DNA of 64,000 bases. It comes from Cryptomeria japonica. Lineage: Eukaryota > Streptophyta > Pinopsida > Cupressales > Cupressaceae. The stretch lies in contig NC_081405.1 in assembly GCF_030272615.1 (NCBI RefSeq), forward strand, positions 161,392,694 through 161,456,693, in the 5' to 3' direction. Below are positions 1 through 9,700 of this stretch, piece after piece (position 1 is the first letter of the stretch; each line of letters opens with the position of its first letter). The notes under the pieces were generated by a model. That model did no database searches, was not told the origin of the DNA, and was given only the letters and a program-made list of their open reading frames with translations. The position numbers and the translations under genes are program-made.

Positions 1-2
1 GG

Positions 3-65
3 AATACTCCTCCACTGGTAGAATAGAGTAACACTCCACCTACAGGAGACTCTTCATCTAACTGA
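3..65 (+). pseudogene. gag: gag C-terminal tail, fragment
   Basis: A 21-codon frame ending in TGA reads as a proline- and glycine-containing tail with one internal TAG. It matches the gag tail of the right-hand copy around 62632-62755, including the closing run of serines and asparagine before the stop. The rest of gag lies upstream of the window. After it, 66-370 is a non-coding leader that is also recognisable in the right-hand copy (about 62756-63046). Confidence 0.55.
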
Positions 66-370
66 AGAAAAATCCTTTGGGGGTTTAGCAACAAAATGAA
101 AAACTTGCTATTATTCGCTCTGTTAATGGTGAGAAGTTGAAATTGCTTCTATACTGGCAGATGACTTAAGTTGTGACTTAACCAGCAAACATTAAATGTG
201 GTAGTTGGAAAAAATAATATTATAAAGCAAGTGTTTTGACTCCTTTTTCATTCCCCAAGCATTCAAATCCTTGAGAGCGCAAAAATTCCCAAGCGAAGGT
301 ATTCTAAGCGAAGAAGTGAATCAATCCATCAAATCATTCATCCCTAAGGAAGATTGATGTATTTATAGCT

Positions 371-3300
371 ATGACATCTTCATCCACTCCTGAATTTATT
401 GCGAACCCTACTATTGTTGAGGTTATTAAGCACCCTAGACCCATTTTCAAACTGGTTCCCGAAATTGCAAAGAAAGATGATAGCATAGGTGCTTTTTCTC
501 AAATCCCTAAAGGAGTAGTATATGTTGAAGACCTTAAGATGTATATACATTGTCATATTGATGAATTAGTTGAAGATGAGATTAAGAACATGTTTAAAAC
601 TTTGATTTGTGATGAATCCAGAAATGTCAAACCTGATCATAAGATACTAGAAACCCTAGGTTTCACTGAAATTCTTAGTATCCCGGATTTTCCCAAGGAT
701 ATCATAAGGATTGTGTTAAGCAGAGTACATGGTGAATTTTTCTGGTTAGACTCTATTCATAAAATCAAAAAAGAAGTAGTAAAAGCTGTAACAGGGTTAC
801 CCTCCACTGATAACAGACTGGACAAAACAAAGAAGGTCTCAAATGACACAATGACAAACCTTACTGGTGCAACATTTGATAAGAGATCTCTAAGGGTAAA
901 CGATGTGAAGGATATAAATGTCATATTTATTAGTATGATCTTAGGTTATAAGGCTACACATGCAAATAGGTTAAACTTAGTTTCTAGCCTATGTATCAAG
1001 AGTGCCTATGATATGGTCAATGATAATGCAAGAATATATATATGTGAATGGATTAAAGATGAGCTGATAGACAATTTGGGAAAGATTAAAGGAGATAAGA
1101 AAGGAACATTCAGATTTAGAAACTTATTTATTTGTCTAATGTTGTACATAACCAAACAAGTACCCGATATTGGTTGTAGAGATTTTGACTTTGACATACT
1201 AGTAGGAAAACAACTATTAGAACTATTGAACAATATGGGAGAGAACAGGGAGAAAAACATAAATGAGCATTTTCAAGTATTGAAGGCTCGAATGAAGACT
1301 AGAGTAAGACTATCACAAGCTATTGTGGATAAGTATCAAAAGGAAATCTGTTTTGTGATCAAGAAAGATGAAATTTGGATGGAAGTAGTTGTCCCTCGAA
1401 CTATTTGGGTAACTGAAATGGGCTATAAAATAGACGACAACATCATAGAAACATATGCAAAAGCTCTCCTTGAAGCTCCAAAGGAACTGGAAGAGGAAGT
1501 TTTTGGAAATGTTGAAACAATAGAAAGTGGAATTCAATCTAGGAAAAGGGTTAAGAAAGTTGAAGCAATTGTAAGGAAAGGAACCCGACAGGCAAAGGCA
1601 ATCAAGGAAGATGTTTTGAGACAAACTAGTATAAGTGAAAGTGAGTTGGAAGCACCTCAACCAGAAACTCATCTTTCACCGGTTGGAACTTCTTTTGAGA
1701 GTGATATACCTACTGTATTTAAAAGGGTTGAAAGGAAAGAAAACCCTCACTTGTACCTTCTCCTACACCAAAAAAGGACAAGAAAGAAGCAACAGGCAGT
1801 AAGGCCTCCGGCGAAGAAAATGACTCCTAAGAAGAAGAAGGTGAAATAGACTATTGCTCCTATAGACAAACTTCTTAGCGAAATCACATAGGATGGTAAG
1901 CTGAAGAAAATCAATAAAATATACAACACACTATCAACTAATGATAAGGAAAGCATAGAAAATAGTGTAATTCTACACTTAGATGTATACAAGAAATTTT
2001 TGAAGCAAATTGTTGTTGAAATTCCAAATGACTTGTATATGAGATTAGAAGCTAGGAGATTAGCTATTATTGAATTAGATAAAAAGATTAAGATTGAAAA
2101 ACTACTGGCAGTGCATCCAGTTAACTCACCTGATGAAATAGACAAATTAATCAGTCAGGCTAATCAGACAATATTTTCTACTGCTCACCGACATGTAGCA
2201 CTAATGACTGGTAGAGTAATTGAAGTATTCGAGGAAATAGCAGATGGATGAGATATATTCTTTGTGGAAAAAGAAAAAGAGGAAGAATTGCTTAGGCCAA
2301 AAACTATCAAAGTATATCAAAAGGACAGAGATAAGGGGAAAGGTAAGGTAGGTGGACCACCAAGCTTGAAAATAACTGATAATGTGCCCCCACCTCTTTC
2401 AGATACTCCACCGGTAGACACTATTGAAAATCAACCAGCCACTGAGAGTATGGAGACTCCGGTAGAAGATAAAAACCCTAAATCAGAAATTTTGTATACA
2501 GTAAATGTAGACACTCAAGAAGTTAACGTTGTGGTTGACAGAGAAACCACTGAGGACAAAGAGAAAAATGTGACTACTGAGTCACCAACTACAGAGGTTG
2601 AGATGAACACAGAAAAACCAGCACAGATAGAGCAACTGATAGAGGATACCACTGAGAAACCGGTAGAAACAACATATAAACCATTTGAAGAACCGACTAA
2701 AGAGAGTTCAAAGGTACAAACTGAGATTACATCTGAGAAACTAGCAGTTAAAAGCTCAGCAAAACCCTCCGAGACATAGATAGAGAAACCAAAACTGGTA
2801 CAGGTTGAAGCATAGGTTTAGACAGACACAATGCCACTGGCCGAAACTGGAAAGCATAAACCTTTGTTTGTAGAAATGCAAACACAAACAAACCTACCAA
2901 AGGTTGAATCAAGCAAGGTAATAACCACAACTGGTAACATGGCTATTATAAATACTGTTGGACAAACATCTGGAACAACTATGATAGAATTCAGACCTAC
3001 TAATGTAACAAAGGTCTTGTTAGATTCAATAAAGAAGATCACCGAATGCAATGCACAAGCCTATAAGGCTATTGATGATATAATACCAATTCTTAAATTG
3101 ATAGCACCAAAGTGCAGTGTTGAAAATAAAGATTCTTTAGGTCAACTAGACACATTGTCTAAGTTCATTACCGACAACCTACTAACTATTGATCAAATAA
3201 ATGAGAATACATTTAAGGAGAGAATGATAAAAGAAAAAGAGAAATTATTTGAGGATATTGTAAAGGAGAACAAGGAAGAAATGGACACCCTTTTACCGAA

Positions 3301-3796
3301 ACTTGGAGAAATAATCTATGACTTTAAGAAACTGTACATGGATACTTGCAAAATGAATGTATTAACAGAAGATCTTGACAAGGCGATCAACAAAGCTCGA
3401 GAAAAGATAAATACTATTGCTGACAATTTGATTGGAACATCAGATTCATTTTTGGAGTTAGAAAAGAAGATTGCAGAATAGGAAGAGAAAATCAAGAAGT
3501 TAGAAAATGACAAATAGGGAATAAAGGATAAGGCAAAGGACTTGAAATGCAGACTTAGTCCAAGACTTGAATACCTTAATTCTTTGAGAAAAGAAATATC
3601 TGAAGCTCTGGTTCCCGGACTGAAGACACCGAAAGAGAAAATGCACATACTCACTGGTACAGTGTAGAGAACACAAGAGGCAATAAAAGATAGCAAAACT
3701 TTTAGCAATGGTATAAACTTAGTTTTGACAAATATCTTTCAAATTGTAACCCACCGGTTAGAAGAATCCAGGTAGGACTCCACTGACAGCGAATGA
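371..3796 (+). pseudogene. Accessory protein of the CopL/CopR family, interrupted by in-frame stops
   Basis: One reading frame of 1,142 codons runs from the ATG at 371 to a TGA at 3794 without a frameshift, but with ten internal stops: TAG at 1847, 1889, 2777, 2813, 2819, 3479, 3515, 3665 and 3773, and TGA at 2249. The first open part (492 residues) is a compact domain of about 380 residues containing AVTGLPSTD (about residue 138), then a basic linker ending in a lysine-rich tail that looks like a nuclear localisation signal. The middle (2264-2779) is rich in Thr, Glu, Pro and Lys and probably disordered. The last part (2831-3481 and beyond) is Lys/Glu/Leu-rich and probably coiled coil. The same N-terminal domain is encoded at 63047. 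I do not recognise its function. Its place before the 3' LTR resembles the extra ORF of SIRE-type elements, but no membrane segment is evident. Confidence 0.7.
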
Positions 3797-3810
3797 CAAC
3801 CTTTGTCATT

Positions 3811-3826
3811 GATGTCAAAGGGGGAG
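3811..3826 (+). other. Internal polypurine-like motif
   Basis: A run containing TCAAAGGGGGAG lies about 150 bp upstream of the polypurine tract proper and shares its core and flanking words. Doubling of such a purine motif near the 3' end is a recognisable habit of SIRE-type elements. Its role here is inferred only. Confidence 0.4.
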
Positions 3827-3960
3827 TAGTGGGATGAGAAAAATGGTCAGAAGGAAGGGACTTCATCTGCTCAAGGGGAGCATACAATTTTGGAAAGATA
3901 AGTTTTTTAGATATCATTTTGGACACCTTTTGATTTTTCTCATGAGTGTTGTCATCAATG

Positions 3961-3974
3961 CCAAAGGGGGAGAT
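3961..3974 (+). promoter_or_regulatory. Polypurine tract of CopL
   Basis: The purine run AAAGGGGGAGA lies directly before the TGTTGG start of the 3' LTR, which is the position used for priming plus-strand DNA synthesis. Confidence 0.75.
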
Positions 3975-4763
3975 TGTTGGCAAATGCACACTCCAATGAG
4001 AAATTGTAAGTGATTGAAGGTTTTGTCATTGATGGCAACCTTGCAGTCATAGGACACTGACAAGACAAAGATATTGGCACTGACACTGACAAATAGACTC
4101 TACACCGGCACACAGGACACCGATAGTGAAAGGAAGGATATCGACACCTTGGTCGACTTAAATTTTGTTTGAAATGTATTTTGTAATTAATTATAAAATC
4201 ATTGTAAGCCAACATGGCGAGTTGTAATATGACTCATATATGTATGAGATCATTTTGTAATAGGACATGTGTGAAATAGGATACGAGATAAGTAGACCTA
4301 ATATGCGAAATATTGGTTAAGGATTTATGTTGTAGCAGAGCTTAAGCCGGTACTGAATCTGGCATAGTAGATGCTGATTTGAAGCAGTACAAGACATTGG
4401 ATTAGTATAATCCATTTTTGTAAGTCAGTGTGACTTCTTTTGTAATTGAGCAGTGAGATCTAGGCACTTGGCCTTCCTGCATGTGTAGGCCCCTATTGTT
4501 AGAGTAATATTCCCTTATTGGCTAGTAAGCGAATATTGTGGGTCACAAATCCCACCGAGGTTTTTCCTAGACCAGGTTTCCTTGTTAAAATACTATGTTA
4601 TGGTGTGCTTCTCATGTGGTTGTTGTTATTCTTGTTTACTGCATTATTTCTGGTTTACCAGTACATAGTTTTAATATGTTGTTCATGTTTTAAGTCAAGT
4701 AAGTTTATAAACCGGTCAGATACTGATTCACCCCCCCTCTCAGTATCTTTGGGAATCCTAACA
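3975..4763 (+). repeat. 3' LTR of CopL
   Basis: This 789-bp repeat begins TGTTGG and ends TAACA. It is matched along most of its length by 60707-61516, including the shared start, the stretch ending in a C-rich run before TCAGTAT, and the closing GGGAA. It directly follows a polypurine tract. The TATA region is degenerate compared with the right-hand copy. The sequence after it starts GTCTC, a possible target duplication that cannot be checked because the 5' end is missing. Confidence 0.8.
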
Positions 4764-4926
4764 GTCTCCATTTTTCTTCAAGAAATCTTCATATTGTTGC
4801 AAGGTAGCCTGTATTTCATAATCATTTAGTCTCAATGTGTTAAATTTGGTATCTAGAGTGGAGTTCCAGAAATGAATTTGAAGAATTCCGGAAGTTGGAA
4901 AAAAATGACCAAAAGGGGCTCATGAA
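4764..4926. other. Spacer between CopL and the palindrome array
   Basis: Low-complexity AT-rich sequence. The minus strand of 4764-4846 is open for about 27 codons, too short to call a gene. Confidence 0.4.
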
Positions 4927-5676
4927 GTGCATTTTGGACTTATAAGTCTGATTTGCATTTGAGAAGGATCAACATTCATATAGGTGCATATCAGACTTAC
5001 AAGTTTGATTTGCACTTATGTAAAACCAAAGCGAAGAAAAGATGACAAAGTTGACTCTGGTGCAAATCAGGGTTATAACTCTGATTTACACCTAGGAAAT
5101 GATCTTGGTGCAAGTCGAGGTTATAACTCTAATTTACACCTACTCATGGTACTTGGAAAACATGCAAAGGAAATAATGTAGGTCATGGTTATACCCCCAA
5201 CATGCACCACTAGGAAAGGACTTGATGTAGATCGGGGTTACGACCTCGATCTGTACCATTAGTTAAGACCTCAGTGTAGATCGGGGTTACGACCCTGATT
5301 TGCGCTATTTTCAGATGACTCAGTGTAGGTCGGGGTTACGACATTGATCTATACTAGAATGGCAGACTTGGTGCAGGTTGGGGTTACAACCTTGCCTTGC
5401 ACCAGAACAAGAAGACTTGGTGTAAGTTGGGTTTGTAACCCCACCTTGCACCAAAAACAATATTTCTAAGGCTCGAGGTATAGGTCGAGGTTATAACCCC
5501 GACTTGCACCTGACATGAAAGACTTGACTGCAAGGTGGTGTAAATCAAGGTTACAAACCTAATTTGCAGTAGACCTTAAAATTTTGAAAGGGAAGTGTAA
5601 TTCGGGTTTGTAACCTCAATTTACACTTGTGTGCAGAAAAGAGGTGTAATTCGGGTTTGTAAACCCAATTTACACC
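4927..5676. repeat. Array of fourteen ~34-bp imperfect palindromes
   Basis: Units start near 4927, 4983, 5059, 5107, 5178, 5226, 5273, 5322, 5370, 5419, 5477, 5537, 5594 and 5643, with a period of about 46-76 bp. Each unit is an inverted repeat with arms of about 16 bases and a tiny loop. Most begin GGTGTA or GGTGCA and end TACACC or TGCACC. In the last unit 14 of 16 arm positions pair. Arm sequences differ between units, yet the two arms of a unit usually change together. The spacers are not palindromic and vary. No coding frame covers the array. Confidence 0.85.
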
Positions 5677-5873
5677 AAAACATAATAAACTACCTTAAAA
5701 GACCCAAAAAAGGACTAGATCCTTCGAATCAAGAATTGAGGGTCCTAAATCATGCATGAGGGGAAAAAAGAATACCTTGGAAAAGCGTTCTTAGTGCACG
5801 TAGACTACAAATTGGACAAAATTTGTAGGGGCTATCCTATTTTTGTGACATAGCCAAAAATGAGGACAACAAG
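5677..5873. other. Spacer, nothing recognised
   Basis: No ORF or repeat is seen here. The sequence lies between the palindrome array and the first copy of the direct repeat. Confidence 0.4.
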
Positions 5874-6478
5874 CCCAATGTCCTTTTTTCACATATCAAT
5901 AGGCTATTTTTTATAGAGCATAATTCATTAACATAATATTAGATTATTATTGCAAGGTGTGCACCCTTGGTCTCCTTGTATTGTGCAATGCAATGCTCGG
6001 GTTTGTGACATGGCATAACCACCTCATGTGGGTTCTATAAGTCTAGTTATTGTATCGGGCATTAACAGGTCGATCTTTTGGTGCAATGGCAACCACACTT
6101 GTAACAAGTAGTATCAGAGCTTGGTCATAGGTTCAAACCCCTTGCTTGCGTTAGGGGGGATTATTGCAAGGTGTGCACCCTTGGTCTCCTTGTGTTGTGC
6201 AGCGTAGCGCTCAAGTTTGTGACATGGCTTAACCACCTCTTGTGGATTCTATAAGTCTAGTGGTTGTATCGGGCGTTAACAAGTTGATCTTTTGATGCAA
6301 CAACAACCACACTTGTAACAATTGCATGTTCCTCTAAAATTTAGAAATATGGATCTGAGCACTTCAGATTAGTATAGATAATTTCCGTATACTTGGTCAC
6401 TCATATCAAGTGTTGCAATTAGAACCTCTTTTTGTATGTTTTCTCATGACTAGCATAATGTTTGCATGCAAAATTAAA
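5874..6478 (+). repeat. Direct repeat copy 1, carrying a TRIM insertion
   Basis: 5874-5946 and 6321-6478 together match 8458-8685 almost throughout. The two halves are separated by 374 bp that the second copy lacks. The repeat does not begin TG or end CA, and nothing between the copies suggests an element, so this looks like an old segmental duplication rather than an LTR pair. Confidence 0.75.
5947..6320 (+). mobile_element. TRIM (terminal-repeat retrotransposon in miniature)
   Basis: Two direct repeats of about 160 bp (5947-6106 and 6161-6320) flank a 54-bp core. The core opens with TAGTATCAGAGC (6109-6120), one mismatch from the usual plant initiator-tRNA-Met primer site, and ends with the purine run AGGGGGGA (6153-6160). 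The repeats begin TTATTGCAAG and end CTTGTAACA, a near inverted pair. There is no coding capacity, as expected for a TRIM. The empty site is present at about 8530, and flanking ATTA/ATTG is a probable decayed target duplication. Confidence 0.8.
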
Positions 6479-8457
6479 TAGCAAGATATAAAATCTTTCC
6501 TCCTAGTCTGCACTCACTCAATCTTTTGCTTCTTATGCTCTCATTCATCCTAATGATGGATCATGAAGTGTGATCTAAACGTTGATTCAAAAAAATTGCA
6601 CACAATCGATTCCATAAGTTTTCTCACATAAAAATTCTATGGATTGTGGAAATCTCATATCATCAAGACATAAAATTTTATTAAGCAACTATGTACTAAA
6701 TTGTCACACAATGACTAAATAAAGGATTGTAGTTGGTAATTTTTAATTCAAATTTTTTAAAATTTCAAGTTTAAAATTTGTGTGACACAAGATTTATCCC
6801 ATCAAATATAAATCAATTAGAACACATAGATGAAATCTCAAAACCAAGAGTAAATGTAGGGGGATTTCCGTAATACCCTATATTTTCCTAATAGTAATAT
6901 ATGGATATAAGTCCTAAGAATTTTATGACAATGAACACAAATTAATTAAGGAACTTTAGTGATTTAATTTTTTTTTCTTATATTAATCAAATTTTGAGAC
7001 AAGAAGATGACTAAAAAAATAGGATTTGTTATATTATATCTCTCAATGATGAATATTTTAACTGTGATTTACATCCAAATATATTGTTTTTCAAATTAAT
7101 GTTTATAAATATTATTTCCTATTTAAATCCATGTTATCTCATATTATCTTGTAAAAAATGAAGACTTAATGAATTAGTTTAAATGATAGGGGTATTTCAT
7201 TTCCCAGTGTTATTCATTAGAGTTTAGTGATGGTGAAAACATTGACTAATATCATATTGGGATGAGAGTCTAGATTTCAGTCACTAAGATAGTAAGATAG
7301 TAGGAGCTACTATATTTATTAATATAATCAATATAGACAAAAAATAATAATGAGCTCAAAGTAAATAAAATAGAATTGAAAATGAGATTTTCTTTAAACA
7401 TAGATATGTACAAGATTACCAAGAACAACATAAATAAACCTAGTGAATGACAAAGAAAATGATAAGTATTATAAAATGGTTAGGCATTTAAGATCTTTGA
7501 ATCATTTATTTTAAACATATAAAATTAATCTCTCCATAATAATTAATCATTTAAATAACTAATTGATTTCACTTACAATCCACTCAACTACTTAGATAAA
7601 CATATAATTTAAACACCATCTTTTTCATTCAAATTAAATATATTAAATCTATTTTCTTTCCACCTCATTATCAAATTATATCCATGACCATTCTATTATT
7701 AATCAAAATGAAAGATAAATCTATTTTATTCTATTATTAAATAAAATGCATAATCTATCCCATAGCTCCTCAACAAGTGCTTACTTTATAGGATCATTTG
7801 AGCTTGATTTTATAGATCTATTTTTTTGGAGTGATTTAAAAATGAAAAGGTGTATCATAGATAAAATAGACCTTGTCGTTGAGTTTAAAAGGCCATAAAA
7901 CTCATAAATCGGTATATACTTTAATAATTGTTGGTGTCAATTTCTTTGGACATTATGGAATTAAACCTAGAATTTGTAAGTCAAAATTTTTATTTTTTGA
8001 AATCCACATAAACATATGAAAGCCACATAGTTAGTATTATTTTTGAGTCATATTTGTGATGTAACACAACTAGCAGAACATTGATGGAATATTCACTACA
8101 TTGGTGGTCATTGGTATGAATCTACATTTTTACTTTAAAAAAATATTTTTTATGCTCTATTATTTTACTATATAGGTATAGCTGATTGGTTTTAATAAAA
8201 ACCTCTTCAATATTGACCACTTGGCCATATCAAATACCAATGTTTGATTCTATGCCATAATTCCCATAGTCATGAGGAAGCCTAGATCCAAGGTCCTTTT
8301 TAGACCATAAGACCTTAAAAAGTCCAATAGAAATACATCAATCTTGATTGCCCCTCCATTACATTATGCCACCCTTTCTATGGCATCAATTTCTTCTAAG
8401 ACCACTTATTTTTACCACTTATCACTAGAGAACCACTCATGCACTACTCTAATATAT
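6479..8457. other. AT-rich spacer, nothing recognised
   Basis: Both strands are full of stops. I see no coding, RNA or LTR signature between the two copies of the direct repeat. Confidence 0.5.
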
Positions 8458-8685
8458 CCCAATGTCCTTTTTTTCACATATCAGTAGGCTATTTTTCATA
8501 GAGAATAATTCATTAACATAATATTAGATTACATGTTCCTCTAAAAGTTAGAAAGATGGATTTGAGAACTTCACATTATTATAGATAATTTTTGTATACT
8601 TGTTCACATATATCAAGTATTTCAATTAGAACCTCTTTGTGTATGTTTTCTCATCACTAGCTTAATGTTTGCGTACAAAATTAAA
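8458..8685 (+). repeat. Direct repeat copy 2 (empty site of the TRIM)
   Basis: This 228-bp copy matches 5874-6478 with the TRIM removed. The join corresponding to the insertion point lies near 8530. Confidence 0.75.
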
Positions 8686-9427
8686 AATTGGACATTTCAA
8701 ATAAAATTTTAAAAACCACATGAACTTGTTAGTGGAATCCATGTTTCTATTTTGAATGTATACTTTTGATGCTTTAGTGATTATGATTTTATTGCAAATT
8801 CTCTTTGGGTGTAACCATCATTATGGAAAAACAATTTGGATCGAATCATTAATTTATTTTTTTAAACATGTATTATAAAAGATAAAATTTATAAATAAAT
8901 TTAAATTATTATTCTGAATATATGTGAGTTTTCATGGTTAGGCTTATATATTTTCTTCTTTTACACATCATGCAATCTTGAGAATTAAGATGATCCTAAT
9001 CACTTGTGTTATACAAGGGTAGTTTATATATTATTTTCTCTTGCACTTCATGTCATCATGAGTATCAAAAGAAACTATTATTTCTATTTTTATTTTCTAG
9101 AATTCTCATCTTCTAGAGGGTTATATAAATTTGATAGAGATATCATTTTGGGCTAAGTTGACATCCATTTTTTTTTTTTTAAAGTTAAGTAGGAGAGGGA
9201 TTACTCTCTCATACCAATGTTTTTTACAATACCTTTGTATCATGGACTTGGGACTCACGCACCATTGAGGACTCTAAAAAATTAGCTTTGATAACTCTAG
9301 ATTAAGAGACTATCATTGATTTGTAACTAATGATGACTTTGTACGGAATTATCCCTAGCAAGGGCAAGTGCAAGGTAATGAGTCACAAATTCACAGAAGT
9401 CCACGCGTTGGAAAACATGCTCTTATA
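8686..9427. other. AT-rich spacer, nothing recognised
   Basis: There is no supportable ORF. Short homopolymer T and A runs occur, for example near 9170. Confidence 0.4.
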
Positions 9428-9700
9428 AACGGGGGCCCGTTTTCAAAGAACGGGGGCCCGTTTATGGTTCGGGCTCCCAAGCTGAAAGGTAACGAGGGTC
9501 CGAAGAAAAAAAAATGGGCCCTCGTTTTGTTCTAAAACAGGGGCCCGCTTTTAAACAAAATGGGGGCCCATTTTTTAAAAACGGGGGCCCGTTTCTAAAA
9601 ACGGGGGCTCGTTTTGTTTAAAAGAGGGCCCCCGTTTCTAAATGGCATTTTTCATTTTTTTTCCACAAGCCGCCCTTGTTTGAAAATAGGGGCCCGTTTT
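9428..9700. repeat. GC-rich palindrome array around ACGGGGGCCCGT
   Basis: About ten copies of a short palindrome of the form AACGGGGGCCCGTTT, or close variants (for example ATGGGGGCCCAT and GAGGGCCCCCG), occur at irregular spacing of about 10-40 bp. The units sit in A/T-rich linkers and stand out sharply from the surrounding AT-rich DNA. Nearby, at about 9740-9765, a TAGGCCTGGGA word is repeated twice. No ORF covers it. Confidence 0.8.

Larger units (their letters stand above)
1..4763 (+). mobile_element. CopL: copia-like non-autonomous retrotransposon, 3' part
   Basis: The window opens inside the gag tail of an element whose sequence continues through an accessory reading frame, a polypurine tract and a 3' LTR. 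The order matches the element at 60707-64000, which supplies the LTR, primer site and gag half, so the two are copies of one family. Between gag and the accessory frame there is no protease, integrase, RT or RNase H sequence in either copy. The purine tract, with the form AAAGGGGGAGAT followed by TGTTGG, resembles that of SIRE/Maximus-type Ty1/copia elements, which is why I call it copia-like. The 5' end lies outside the window. Confidence 0.8.

Noticed and set aside
4764-4846. Short open minus-strand stretch next to the CopL LTR
   Set aside because: About 27 codons could be a piece of a coding exon, but there is no start, splice site or second piece to support it.
4927-5676. CRISPR-like array
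   Set aside because: Regular spacing suggests it, but units are only partly alike, spacers are AT-rich with no sign of foreign origin, no cas genes exist, and the DNA is clearly plant.
6121-6145. tRNA gene B-box-like word in the TRIM core
   Set aside because: A GGTTCAAACCCC word is present, but no A box or cloverleaf surrounds it. It sits next to the tRNA-derived primer site of the TRIM.
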